Assembly (NCBI GenBank): GCA_023614405.1
Contig: CM042694.1
Location: 130,639,711-130,703,710 of the forward strand
DNA from: Avena insularis
Lineage: Eukaryota > Streptophyta > Magnoliopsida > Poales > Poaceae
DNA: 64,000 nucleotides
Direction: 5' to 3'
How positions within the stretch are numbered: the stretch's first letter is position 1; every line of letters begins with the position of its first letter. The position numbers were made by a program, and so were the translations under genes. Shown piece after piece: positions 22,265-34,265 of the stretch. Below the pieces are notes generated by a model. That model was not told where the DNA came from. It ran no database searches and saw nothing but the letters and a program-made list of their open reading frames with translations.

Positions 22265-23306
22265 ATGACCCTTTTGAAAAGGATTCGGCTTAGCCCCATC
22301 ATTCTTCTATTCTGGGCATTCATTAGCATAGTGCCCTGTCTTCTTGCACTTGAAGCATTCCACCTGACTGATGTATTTCTTTGTTGGCTGATTATGGCGA
22401 TTCTGACCATTCTGATTCCCATTGCCATGACCATTATGTTACTCCTGTACCCACCTTTGTTGTGTCCACGATGATTGTTTCCATCGTGGTGGTGGTTATT
22501 CTTACGATGGTTGTTATGATTCCTATTCTTGTGGGATCCAGAACTCCCGCTACCTTCACCATAAGAACGCTTGTGAGGTGATCCTGATCCGAACTTATCG
22601 AAGTGGTGTTTCCTCTTTCTACCTTCAACCTGCTTCATCTTGTTTTCTAGGATGGTAGCTTTATCACACAGAGATTGATAGGTTGTAACATAACCAACAG
22701 ATAGTTGCATAGATATTTCATCATTCAACCCATCAAGGAACTTCTCTTTTCTCTTTGTGTCAGTGTCAACATCATCCGGTGCATAACGTGACAGATTGTT
22801 GAATTCTTCGATGTACTCAGAAATACTAGGTGGCATTTTTTGAGGTTGTGAAACTCCTTTTTCTTCAACCCCATTATTCCAAAAGAGATTTGAGTGGTGC
22901 GAAATCCATCCTCAAACATTGCCCAGGTTACTTCCTCAATAGGGTGAGTAACTTGGAAATTATCCCACCAAGTAGCTGCATGACCTTCCAGTAAGTGTGC
23001 TGCAAATCTGACTTTCTCTGCGTCAGTGCATCCAACTGTGACTAAGTCCTTGTTCACAGAGCGTAGCCAGTCATTTGTTACCATGGGATCAGTAGTACCA
23101 GAGAACTTAGCAGGTCTCAGCCTTAGAAATCTTGTGAGCATATCAAGAGGTGGTGGATTGTTTTGGTTGTTATTATTGTTGTTCTGATTCTGGTTCGCCA
23201 TGAACTGAGTCATCATTTGCATCAACTGTGTCTATGCAGCCATCATTTGCTGCATTCCATTGCCATTGTCATTGTTGTCCTCATTGTTGTTACGACAGGG
23301 AGGCAT
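22261..23306 (-). pseudogene. gag: gag with CCHC zinc knuckle (E2), frameshifted
   Basis: Capsid and nucleocapsid precursor. The start is taken at 23306 (MPPCRNNNEDNN), the first ATG upstream of the homologous region. A TAG at 23232-23234 follows (MMAA-stop-TQLM, family Gln). The core reads FSGTTDPMVTNDWLRSVNKD and HLLEGHAATWWDNF. A frameshift in an A-run near 22840 separates it from PPSISEYIEEFNNLSRYAPDD. A second frameshift near 22430 moves the zinc knuckle, ECFKCKKTGHYANEC (about 22320-22365), out of frame. A basic Asn/His/Arg/Gly-rich stretch precedes the knuckle. Confidence 0.9.
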
Positions 23307-23500
23307 TTGTGGGTTTAATAAGGGTAAGTAATGATAGATAACCCAATTAAAATAACAACAATCAAACAAGCAAGCACATGCAGGTTCAACATCACGACAA
23401 TAACAGAGTTTGCAAAGATAAACAACATACTAGCATAGTCACCCACAAGTTGGTATGATCTATGCAACTCGATAATAAAACGATAGATAGATGGATATCA

Positions 23501-24319
23501 CTACTCCTCCATGTCGACTTCCTCCTCCACTAGTGAAAGTCCTGCTGCGGCGAATCCTTCCTTGTATTCCTCCAAGCTTGTAGACAAAGCATTGATCCTC
23601 GCCTGTAAATCTCTCTTCTGTGTGCGCAGCCTCTCTATCACCTCGTGATTCGCCTCCAGCTCAATGTCCTCAAGCTCTAACTCGGTCTCCAAGTCTCTAA
23701 TCTTCTTATTCTTCTCCTGAACCCTCTTCTCTTGGCTCTTGAATTTCTTCTCCTGGTCTTCAAACTTATTCTCCATTTCCTTGATTTGCTTCTCCTGTTC
23801 CTAGAAGGCCTTGTCCTTCTCCTTAAGTTGGACTCGTAGCTCATCGTTGCTAAGCATCACATTAGTCCTATCAGTATCAAGGTTCCTGATGAGGCTCTCT
23901 AAGTCCTAGAGGTAGTGTCGCACGGGCTTGATAGTCTCCTTAGTGGCCTCGTCCAACACAATAGGCTCTCGGTCCTCGTCGCTCCTACCAAAGAATTGGA
24001 AGTAGTGGCTCTTGATCTCAGAAGAGTCACGCACACATAGGCATCCCAACAACTCCTGCATAGCGACGTCGAGGCCCTTCTCCAAGTCATCGTGGAGTAT
24101 CTTGAAGGCGATCTCCTTAGTTGGGGGCTCTGTCTGGTGTCCTGGCTGGACAACTCTGAATCCCCATAAGTCCTTCCTCTGGAATTTCCTCAGCTGAAGT
24201 CCCTGAATGGTAGGGATTGGAAGAGCGAGCACCTGGACGAGCTCCAAAATGCGAGTCCTGAAGCGAGTTCCCTTGAAATCCTCGGTTGTGCTGTAGACAA
24301 AATTCGGCATCTTTTGCAT
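23501..24319 (-). pseudogene. Extra upstream ORF of E2, coiled-coil protein, two TAG stops
   Basis: Unknown function. One frame of 273 codons with two TAG stops (about 23906 and 23800), each one step from CAG (Gln). The N-terminal half (MQKMPNFVYSTTEDFKGTRF) looks globular. From about residue 135 the sequence is a long charged heptad-rich region (LRVQLKEKDKAF, then DQEKKFKSQEKRVQEKNKK), which predicts a coiled coil, ending LVEEEVDMEE. It sits between the 5' LTR and gag in the sense direction. An orf0 in this position has been reported for rice RIRE3-type Ty3 elements. A relationship is inferred from position only. Confidence 0.7.
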
Positions 24320-24567
24320 AGTATGGAGAAAATTAGTGATAACACAAGTCTACATAAAAAAACACAAGTAGCAATAGATGCAAAGATGAAAAATAAAAAC
24401 CAATAGCAACAAACAAAACATTCAACAACCCAAGTAGTAATACATTATTCATCTCAAGCAATCAAGGTCCAATCATAACTTAGACAAATGTTTGCCATAC
24501 CACATAGGTCGGTATGATCAAAATACTAACGTGATAAAACGCCAAGTGTGGTGGTCCAACTAGTATC

Positions 24568-25068
24568 TCACTCCTTATTAACCAAGGTAGCGATCTGGGC
24601 GTTCTTGGCAGCAATCTGTCTGTCTTGCTCGCATAACTCCAAAGCCAAGTCTATGATATCCTTACTCGGTCGTTTTACTGTGGCCCTTGAATCTTGGACA
24701 CGATGTTTATCCTCCTTGAGATCCTCCTGAGTATTGAGCATTCTATACTTAAGTCTTTCCCCAAGTTCCTCAATGGCTTTCCACGCAGCACTCCTTGCAG
24801 AGTCAAAGAATGACGTGTGCATTTCAGAGTTGGTGAACATGCAGAATCCCATACTCTTTGGATCATCTTCCTTGTTCTTATCTAAATGGAGTTGCACCCA
24901 CCAATACTCTTGTCCTTCGTCTATCACAGGAAATCCCTTGTACACGGCTTCACCATCTATCCCCAAGCCGATCATGAGGTTTTTGAGTGCCTTGGGAAAT
25001 TCCGTCTCACACTCAAGTGTCATAGTCATCAGTGGTCCCTTCTTTATAGATTCATTGATGGTGGACAT
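24568..25068 (-). CDS. Extra first ORF of E2 (ORF0-like), 166 aa
   Basis: The first frame after the primer site, 145 bp from it, starting MSTINESIKKGPLMTMTLEC. It is intact. Features: a mixed central part with YWWVQLHLDKNKEDDPK and SARSAAWKAIEELGERLKYR, and a C-terminal helical, charged end (LALELCEQDRQIAAKNAQIA). No retroviral domain is recognised. The 248-bp gap to the next frame contains stops and could include an intron that would join the two frames, but no convincing splice pair is evident. It may be translated from the full-length element RNA ahead of gag, or be regulatory. Confidence 0.6.
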   Translation of the reverse strand: MSTINESIKKGPLMTMTLECETEFPKALKNLMIGLGIDGEAVYKGFPVIDEGQEYWWVQLHLDKNKEDDPKSMGFCMFTNSEMHTSFFDSARSAAWKAIEELGERLKYRMLNTQEDLKEDKHRVQDSRATVKRPSKDIIDLALELCEQDRQIAAKNAQIATLVNKE

Positions 25069-25212
25069 CTAAAAAAATAGATGAGGAAGGATGATCAGGA
25101 AAAGTTTTTACGAGATGAAAAGACAAGTGTAAAATTTGAAATAGAATTATTTTTCCTAAGGGTTTTCCTTAGTCTAATCCAACCTAGGGTCACGAACCTA
25201 CAGGCAACACAG

Positions 25213-25225
25213 TGCTCTGATACCA
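25213..25225 (-). other. Primer-binding site, tRNA-iMet type (E2)
   Basis: Minus strand TGGTATCAGAGCA, 2 nt from the 5' LTR edge at 25228. Confidence 0.92.
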
Positions 25226-25227
25226 TC

Positions 25228-28083
25228 TATAAGATCTCACCATAATAAGGTAAAGATCCCTGTGATTGCAGTGCTAGTCCCTGGATCGAAATGCTAGCAC
25301 CCACAGTTTAAGATGAAGTACACAGAAACAAAGGTCATTATTACATTGCATATCCAGGAATATAATAGTTCTTACAACTCACTAGCCCAAGGCTAACATT
25401 ATTCAAAGTTCACGAGACATAGCATAATAATAGAGTCTTTTGTCTTCATGCGCCACAGGCAAACATGTCGAGTGTAGACCTGTAACCCTACTCGTCATCA
25501 GAGTATCCTGCAACATAATAAGTTACAGCCACAAGGGTCAATACAGTTGGAATTGTATTGGCAAGTGATACTATAGTTACTTAGTAGATTCCAACAACTA
25601 CATGAATATATGGCTAAGTGTGGTTTTGGCTAACTTTGCTAAAAGCAAGGTTTTATCTTATAGTTTTTGAAGAGTAGGTTCTCCCTTTCAAAAGCACTAA
25701 GGTACCATTAATAGACATCAATGAACCTCTACCCTTATTCTCCCACAAATTTTAACTTAGAGATATTTGGATGAGGATATTTTTGAACTGCTTCAATGTC
25801 TTGACGCTCAGAAATTGTCCATAACCGGGGACACGGCTAAGTACTTAGTTTTACCCTCTCGAGAGGTGGTGCACTTTCCCCACAAGACTCGACATGCATC
25901 GAGACGAGACTTTTCAAAAGCAATCCCTCAGACAACCACAGATGCGTTCCATCCTATCATAACTACCACCCTCTGCCCGTCTGGCTGAGTTCTTGCAACT
26001 TAGTCGGTCAAGGCAGAGCCCATATGCCATGTGGCTGTACTGGAAGCTTCGCGACAAGAACGTCTCCAATATCTTTGTTCTTGGGTGGCCGTCCACAAGT
26101 GCGATACACCAGGGTAAACCATAGACATGGGCCCTGAGTAACCACTCAACATAATCCATACAAGTCCCATTTCCACCCAGGTGTTTCATTAACATTAGTT
26201 GTTTTCTTAGTCAAAAATATATACTTCCATACTATCTTAATATGAATTTCCACCCACGAATTCTAATAGGATGGCTAAGCACTCTAGAATATGATGTCTT
26301 CCAACTAGGAAATACTACCAAGATATATTCTATAGGATAGCCATAGCATAGTAACATATATGAATAATCCTACCATGCTAAGATCTACAAAATAGCACTA
26401 GTGCAATAGTGAAAATAATAGGACATAAGATGAATTATCGCTTGCCTTGGTAGCTAGGGGAGTAGGTACAATCCTCACAACAACAAACTTCACAATCCAC
26501 ACAATCTACACAAAGAATAATCCAACAACAATAATACAATCAATATAAGCATCACAAAAATAGGGATGCATGCAAATGAAATGAGATGAACAACACTCTT
26601 TAATAAACATAGTCTATAGTACAGAGGTTAAAATACTCTATTTAAAGGCATAGGGATTACTCAAAAACAATTTATGAAGTAATTTCTATGGGTAAAATAC
26701 TCCTAAAAAGGTTCTGCATATAACTCCAATTTTTCAGAAGCTAAAGGGTGAAATAATGCCTCAACAGTGAAGCTCTCATTTTTCTGAATCCATGGACACC
26801 AAATTTGTATTTTTCTGAATTATGGATCAAAAGTTATTGAATTTCTAAGTTAAACATATTTTCTGCCTATTTTCTAAATTTAACAGACGCAATAGCTGAC
26901 GTGGCGTGTTTCTATTGGCCCGTACCGATTCAGTTGGATCGATCAATGTGGGCCGTTGGATTTAAGTGGCAACGAGCGAACCAGATCAGCCGGTACCGCT
27001 TCGGTTAGTGATCTAATCCTAGCCACTGAATACAGATCTGACGGATTCCGAACTGGCGGCATCGACTCACAGGTGGCGGCATCGGGTGGGTGGCGTTCCG
27101 GTGATTCTAGAGGGGTAGGGGAAGTAGCAAAGTTACCGAGGGGTTGCGGCGGTCGAGGAGGTCTCGATGATGGTCGCGGTTGAGGAAGGGGTGCTCGGCT
27201 GCGTCAAAAATTCCTCACCGGAGTTCCAGGTGTGGCCGGTGCTTGCAAACGAGGATGCTGGAGTCGTCCTAGGACTGGGGATGGCAAACAAAGATGTCAG
27301 TGCGGTGTGCCCGAACATGGCGGACAAACGCGGCCAAAAAGTGGGGTGGGGAAAGGCGGGTCTCACCGGAATTGGTGACAGACGGTGGCGGCAGAAGGAG
27401 CTCCGGTGGCGACCGTGGCAACAACCTGGGGTATGATAATGCAAATGGAGGGGGTTAGTAGATGGACCCGAGGCTGGCGAAGATTATAGGACATAGAGGA
27501 GGGTGCGGGGCAGTTAGCTCTCACCGGAATTGTCGCCGGAGTTTGTCGGTGACCGCGGTGGTCCGAGCTCGAATTCGAGGAGCCTGGGGGCTCTCTGGTG
27601 GTGGGGTTTGATGGAAAACAGAGAGGAGTGAGTGGGGATTAAGAGGTCGGGGTCGGAGTGGGAATTAATCCCGCAAATGTGCGAATTTAATCGAGGGGGA
27701 AACAGCCGAGAGCGGGGTGGACTTCCTCCGTCGCTTGGTTGAAGATGATGAGGTGGTGGTGACGGGGCAGTGGGGCCAGGGCTTCAATGAGAGGGGACAT
27801 GCAGGGGGTCGGTGAGGAAAAGAACGAGAGGGGGAAAAGGGTGGCTGGGTGGGCTTAGTGGGCTGGATTAGCTAGGCCAAGCGGGATGCTGCTGCTATTT
27901 TTTCTCCTTTTTGCTTTTTCTTTTTAGTTTTTCTTTTACAAAGTTTGAATTAGCAAAAGGGTTTCAAATTAACTCAAAATTTCACCAATTTTTTTGGGGG
28001 ACAAACTAAATGCAATGCAACACATGCCATGATGATATGAGTGCAATGATGATGTTTTCAGAAGAAAATTTTGGGATGTTACA
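25228..28083 (-). repeat. E2 5' LTR (2856 bp)
   Basis: Plus strand begins TATAAGATCTCACC (one change from the TG end of the other LTR) and ends GGGATGTTACA at 28083, followed by ACAGG. Differences from 15973-18857 are spread along the whole length, so the insertion is not brand new. Confidence 0.93.
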
Positions 28084-31000
28084 ACAGGCAGCAGTGCCAC
28101 CGGCGCTCCTTGTGTCATCATATAGCCAAGTTCCCTACGACATTTTCGCTTCCTCCTCGGTGAGCTACGGCTTTCCACCAGGTAGGTGTTCTTCTTCTAC
28201 TACTTCTTTATCCTCTTTAACCTTGTATTCTCACTCGGATGATTACTCTAATTTAGGGTTCCTTCCCCCTCTGCCTAAACACTGATCTTGCAACCAGTTG
28301 TGCAATCTAAGATTTACTATTGATGTTATATATCTAAGAATATTATTGACCTAGATCATATGTTACTTGGATCTTCAGACATACCGAAGCTTATGTTACT
28401 AAACCTTTGGTTCAATGGTTTATTCCTAAATTCATGTGGGGTAATAACATCACATGATATTGGTTCTATCAGTTAATCTAATAGCCTTATTCTTGAACTT
28501 TGCCTATGTTCACCTAGAGCAAATATATGTTATATGTAGCATCTACATATCCAGAGACTTACTAAACCCTTCTGGTTCAATGTGTGTTAAAGCTGAATCT
28601 TATTATCTATGTAGAGCATCAAATAAGAATGATTCCTGGAAGGATCTTCGTGGGAAGATGTTGTAACCTACTTACTGATGATTTGTAGATGGTAAATTAT
28701 GGGTTGGCTTTATATGTGGAATCCACATGGTGATCTGAACCTATGGTTCAGTAATGATCATAGTCCCTTATTCAAGATTTTGTATTTCTTCAGATGATTC
28801 CTAGTATTTATTACTAGGAAAATTATTTAATTTATTTAGTAAGTTGTGAGATTGATTCTCTAAGCTGTTGACTAGACCCTGTGTACAAGGCTTGTGGCTG
28901 TGGCCTTTGTAGATGAGCTTGCTATATTTTATGGGCATAATCCAGTTGCTTTGTTGTTTGATTTTGAGGATTTGTTGATGACCTGATCATGCACATGCAT
29001 AATCTTGAAAAGTTCAATGTTTGTGGTGCATAAATGTGCATAGACCATGTTTAGATGCTGGATATCTTACTAGAGGATTAAATTCTCTTCTAAGAGGATA
29101 TGCTCTGTAATGATCTATTTCTATGAAGTGAGCTTGTACTCAAGAAACACTGAATCTGCTAAGTATAGAGGTGCTACCCTATGGGGATGTGCCCTGTAGC
29201 CTAGCAACTCTGGTTTATGTTTGGTCTAGTAAAAACTAGATAATAGGCTAATGATGCTGGTTTGAAGCCCTTTGGGTAGGAACATATGCTATCCAATGAT
29301 TAAAACTGATGGTATAGATTGTATATGTGGATAGGTAACTTTTACTTGGGTTTGGTTACACAATTACCATTTGGTTATTGATGGTGTTAATGTTGTGACA
29401 CCTCAATTGAGGATACACAAATGTTTTAAAAGCATCTACTAGCCAGATTGGTGCTATAGCTAACTATCTCGAGTTTTAGTTGCAAACAGGAATCCTTTCT
29501 ATAACCAAATGATGGATTTACTTAAATGAGCCAATGATATATGGACTGAGGCATTACTTTTGTTGCACATAAACATATACTCTTGTTGCCCTTTTGTTAG
29601 CTCTATGATGATTCTGGAGCAGCACTACTACCCAGTCAGAGAGCTCTCTCTCCCACACAACTCCATACTCAGAAATAAAAGGACAAGAACAGATGCTATA
29701 TTGATTTAAGAAACTAACCTGCTGGTGTAAAGTAGAAAAGTGACTTGGGGATATGTGCTTATAATGACTCTTGTGGTGAATCTTAATCAGATTCCACTTC
29801 ATATTGTTGGTAATCCTTCACCTTGTGCTCCTGGTCCTCTTCTCCTAGAGCTATCACCTTTCCTGTAAAACTCCTCCCCAACTATCTCTTGGATGGCTTG
29901 TTAAGCAACCAGATGCTTGTGATATGGTGATGATTTTTGGTGGAATGATCTGGTTTACTTGATCTGTTGTACTCCTCATGAAGCTATTGCTTGACCTTCC
30001 TGTTGTTGATGGTGGATTCAGTTGGTGTTCTAATAAGAAAAGTGGTGTTATTGTGTTGATGATAAAATGAGAGATGTGCTCTAGAGTGTGGAGATGGGAT
30101 GGTAGCACGGCTGGGCTTGCTCTTGTATGATTTCTCTTCCTTCTCTATTGTGCTGATAGCACACCATCTGCATGGATGATTGAGCTGCTTACAGCTGGGC
30201 CCCATAGGGTTCAAGTTCCCACTTCCCTATGGATTGGATCAGCTGAGAGATGGTATTATCTAGTCTGTCATTTGTTCTTGGCTGAGGTTCATATTGGCTT
30301 AACAAAATCTATTTAGTTAACTTAATTCTAAACAAGATTATCTTTTTATTATTATTATTGTTGCCTTATTATTTCTAGTTGATTCTAGCTAGGCTTAAGA
30401 GGGTGCCATAGCATGCTAATTGTTACCTTAATACAAATGATCAAATCTAGGTTGGTTTCCTTAGACTTCAAATTTGCCTCTCATACTCAAGTGTATAGCT
30501 CCCAGGTCAAGATACTACTTATTTCTAGATTGGGTGGTACCCTCTTAGGCATTAGTGGATTTTGGCAATTCTTACCAAAATCCCTAAGCTAGATCATACA
30601 TTTAATTGCCTCAGCTAGCGAGGCAAACATTTTTAACATTACCAAAATGTTACTTATTTTTTTTTTGTGATCTGCTTTGCAGGAATCAGAGTGAGGAATG
30701 AAGACACAAAATGAATGAATAGCTTAGGACCCTTTTTATTATTGATCCTTATTGTAATCTTTATTGTAGATTCTTTTGTAATTCATTTATTCTTTTATGT
30801 ATCTGTAAAGACAATGTATTATTATTTGTTTGAGATAATAAAGTTTGTTTTTCTCCCCTTTTGGAGTTTAAGGCTTGTTATTATTTATACTTATATTTTT
30901 GTGTATTCTCATTTATTAATGTAATCTTTCATTTGTCTTGAAGTACCTTTATTATAAAGGGTAATGTATTATATATCCATATAAGATGTACTTTATTCTA

Positions 31001-31285
31001 TTGTGGCAATTTATTTTCCATATTCATCTCAAATTCTATTTGAGTTCAAACATAACTTTTGAATGTTTAAATTTGAATGGATACCCCCTCAAAAGCAAAT
31101 ATACAATGGAGGTCTTGTCGAAATCTATCGCACTTGTTCGGATGCTGCCATCAGAGCAAGAGAGATCCCGATCCCTCACTGGCTTCTTTAGTTTTGTGTG
31201 AAAATTCCCCGGATTTTCTATGCATGAATGCAATGCACACACCTTATCTCAGCTTATTTCTAAGCTCTAATGCTGGGATGTTACA
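28084..31285 (-). repeat. E1 3' LTR, right arm (after E2)
   Basis: Resumes exactly at the E2 target (ACAGG, 28084-28088) and continues in homology with 58898-59328 up to where E9 interrupts that copy. The remaining part, 28500-31285, has no second copy in the window. It ends GGGATGTTACA. No reading frame is convincing; the region is mostly AT-rich. Confidence 0.82.
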
Positions 31286-32742
31286 GACTGTCCCCCTTAA
31301 AATAAACTTCGTCCCTGAAGTTCGTACTCTCTTACGTTTCGGAATGAGGTGTGGACTTGTATTGATGACAGCATTTCTTAACTCCATTGTGATCAGAATT
31401 GGGGATAATTGTGGTATCCCATCTCCATACCTTTTTCCTTGAACCTCTTCATTCTCGACAACATACAATTGTAATTCTAAGTTATCCCATGATTCCTTTT
31501 ATGATAATCTCTCTGGGGCTATATCCTTACGGTCCTACTTCGAATTGGTGGTGGAGACATTTTGTCCATCCCAATCAGGTCTTCATGTTACACTACTATA
31601 CATGAACTATTTTAGTAGGCGCTACTCCTTCTTAAGAACAACTTACGAGTTGTTTCTTTTAGAACTGGTCCACTAGGTTTAATCTATTATATCTCCTTCG
31701 ATCTTTCATCCGGACATACTCTCGGGAATACTTTATAATGATGGCTTCTTATAACCTTATGAGAATAAGGCTTAACCTCATCATCGTCTAGTAAACCTTC
31801 TCCAATCTTTAGTCAAAAAGTTAGACAACAACACTCCAGTGTTTATTGTTTACTCTCCCCCTTCGGGTTTCCTAATGGTCTCTAAACTTCATGTATAATA
31901 CCCAATAGTTAAGGTATTGGTCTCTGTCCAGCTTATATCTTACCTATATAAGGTCTCACGAAAGAATCTGCGATATATCCCCATAGTTGTGGATCTCCGA
32001 AATGATTTTTCAATGTTAGTTATCTTACTCTTAACCTTCCGAACATTTTCTCTTTGGTCGGCCCGATTTCGCGAAGCATCTTAAAATTTGTTTCGCTTAA
32101 TCTTATACTTCTTTATGTCTTTCTTAACTTAGGCCAAGTTTTATGCTCTTTAAATCATACAAAAATGACCTAATTAGCTAAAATGCTAGGATACCAACTA
32201 CAGATACCAATTATGGATACCAGCTGTGGATCCTCCTAGGTGTATGAATTACACTACGGTTTTTCTACTTCTTACGGCATTCTCTCTGAGTTGCCAGAGC
32301 TTGATAACCACTTTTGTTCCAAGGCTTATTCCTTGCACTGATTCATGATACTTCCATGAACTTGGTACAACTACTTCATTGGCTTCTTAGCAACATCACC
32401 TATATTGAGTGAACTTAAGTTCATTCCTTCATGTTGCTCCACACCTTTGTTGCACTAATATTCCCTCTTGTTGCCAACTCAAAATAAGTTGGAATTGACC
32501 CATTCTTCAAAATGGTGTTGCTACTCCTTATATTTAGCTTCCTTCTTCGTGCAAGTCTTTATCTTGATCTTCAAAACTCGTCACTCCCTTACACGAATTC
32601 CCTTTTCTATCTAGGTCTATAACATTAAGTAATAACTTGATGATGCAACATGCATTTGCACATCAAGTCACACTTCATGCACAGATCTAGTCACTCAAGA
32701 AGATACAAGAAAACCAAGAAATCCAAATGTGGTACATATAAC
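31286..32742 (-). other. E1 internal region, 3' part with polypurine tract
   Basis: Starts with the plus-strand sequence GACTGTCCCCCTTAAAATAA, on the minus strand TTATTTTAAGGGGGACAGTC, directly before the LTR start TGTAACATCCC. Next to it is GAACTTCAGGGACGAAG, a conserved tail in Tekay/Del elements. The rest is AT-rich with stops in all frames; I could not recognise integrase or chromodomain. It ends with ATAAC (32738-32742), the target repeat of the copia insertion. Confidence 0.75.
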
Positions 32743-32848
32743 TATTGGGGATCGCAGCAGAAAACAAAAAATTTCCTACGATGTAACCCCAAAAACTGCC
32801 TAGGATCTATCTATGTACTAATGCGGTAATGGCCAATGCGTAGAGAAT
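32743..32848 (-). repeat. E3 3' LTR, left arm
   Basis: Begins TATTGGGGATCGCAGCAG; on the minus strand this is the LTR 3' end, similar to the CGTTCCCCAACA type of end in related copia LTRs. It ends with AGAAT, the E7 target. Confidence 0.75.
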
Positions 32849-34265
32849 TGATACATTGCAAATGTATCTATAATTTTTGATGTTCCATGCTTGGTTTTAT
32901 CAACTTTCTTATGTTTTGTTCCAACTTTGCAGTACTTTTCATAGACTTTCTTGGACTAACCTATTAACAAGATGCCATAGTGCCAGTTGCCTGTTTTCTG
33001 CTGTTTTTGGTTCCAGGAAAGTCAGAAAATCAATATTCTTGGAATTGGACCGGACAAAAGCCAAAGTCGATATTTTACCGGAAGACTCACGGAGCCAGAA
33101 GACGAGACAGAGGGAGGGCTGGCCACACCACCAGTGGCGCAGGCTGTGCCAGGCCGTGCTGGGTGGTGTGGGCCCTCCGCACCCCCTCGGTCTCCCCTCT
33201 CACCTATAAGAGCCTCCCGATGCATAACCCTAAATCATCAAGCCTCCAGCCATGAAAAGTTCCGCAGCGTCGCCACCACCGAAGGGGAGATTCGGGGGAC
33301 ATAAAGTCTCTGTTCCGGCACCCTGCCGGGACAGGGAAGTGCCCCCGGAGCCATCTCCATCGATCTCCACCGCCATCTCCATCACCGTTGCTGATTCCCA
33401 TGATGAGGAGGGAGTAGTTCTCTCTCGAGGCTAAGGGTTCTACCGGTAGCTATGTGTTCATCTCTCTCTCTATGCACGATCTTATTGAGATCATGAGCTT
33501 GTAATCTATAGATCTACCTTGCTACTCAAGTGCTTTAATAGATCTCTGCTCTCCCCATGTGTGTGAAAGTGACAGCATGCACACCATGGCGGCACTTAGG
33601 CTAGAGATTACAAATACTTGTTATGAGTTATATTTGGAGTTAGATGTCTGTATGAAATTGTGGTGTTTGTTGGAACCATCTAGTGCTCAAGGCGACAGTG
33701 TGGGGTTATCTAGATGGGAAAGGCTTACTTTGAGGTGTGCTGTTATAGCCCTACCATCGATTAGAGTGTTCAACCAGAGAGTAGTTAAGAGTAGTATCAT
33801 AAAGAGAAGATATTTATATGAGAGTGTTCACTAGTGAAAGTATGATCCCTAGGCCTTGTTTCTAAGCATTGATACACCGTTTGCAATTAGATCTGTTACA
33901 TGTTTGCTTGCTTCCATCTTTATTTCAGTTTGCCTTTAGTCTTTTCCCACGTCCACCACACGCCAGCAAGCTATTTTCTGGCGCCATTACTACTTATAAT
34001 TATCCATACCACTTGTATTTTACTATCTCTTCGCCGAACTAGTGCACCTATACACCTGACAAGTGTATTGGGTGTGTTGCGGACACAACAGACTTCGTGT
34101 ATCTTGATTGCAGGGTTGCTTGAGAGGGGATACCTTTGACCACTTCCTTCCCGAGTTCGATAAACCTTGGGTAATGCACTTAAGGGAAAACTTACTGCTG
34201 TTCTACAAACCTCTGCACTTGGAGGCCCACCAACTGTCTACAAGAATAGAAGTGCGTAGACATCT
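32849..34265 (+). mobile_element. E7: solo LTR inside the copia 3' LTR
   Basis: Begins TGATACATTGCAAATGTATC, like E6, and ends GTAGACATCT, flanked by AGAAT at 32844-32848 and 34266-34270. The last base is T where the family has CATCA, a point change. A possible TATA box, CTATAAGAG, lies at about 33205. The other copies of this part of the copia LTR have been deleted, so no empty site is visible. Confidence 0.85.

Larger units (their letters stand above)
15973..28083 (-). mobile_element. E2: Tekay/Del-like chromovirus with upstream extra ORFs, full structure
   Basis: A 12,111-bp element bounded by TG..CA ends and ACAGG repeats (15968-15972, 28084-28088). The undisrupted target is seen in the other E1 LTR near 58893. 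Minus-strand order: 5' LTR, tRNA-iMet primer site, two extra frames, gag, protease, RT, RNase H, integrase, chromodomain, polypurine tract, 3' LTR. The coding region carries at least three frameshifts and many TAG or TAA stops, and the protease lacks its catalytic Asp, so it cannot move by itself. Structure is otherwise complete. Confidence 0.95.

Noticed and set aside
25213..25225. tRNA gene fragments near TGGTATCAGAGC and TGGCGCCATTGCC
   Set aside because: Only the 3'-end complements are present, next to LTR edges; these are primer-binding sites, and no cloverleaf sequence flanks them.
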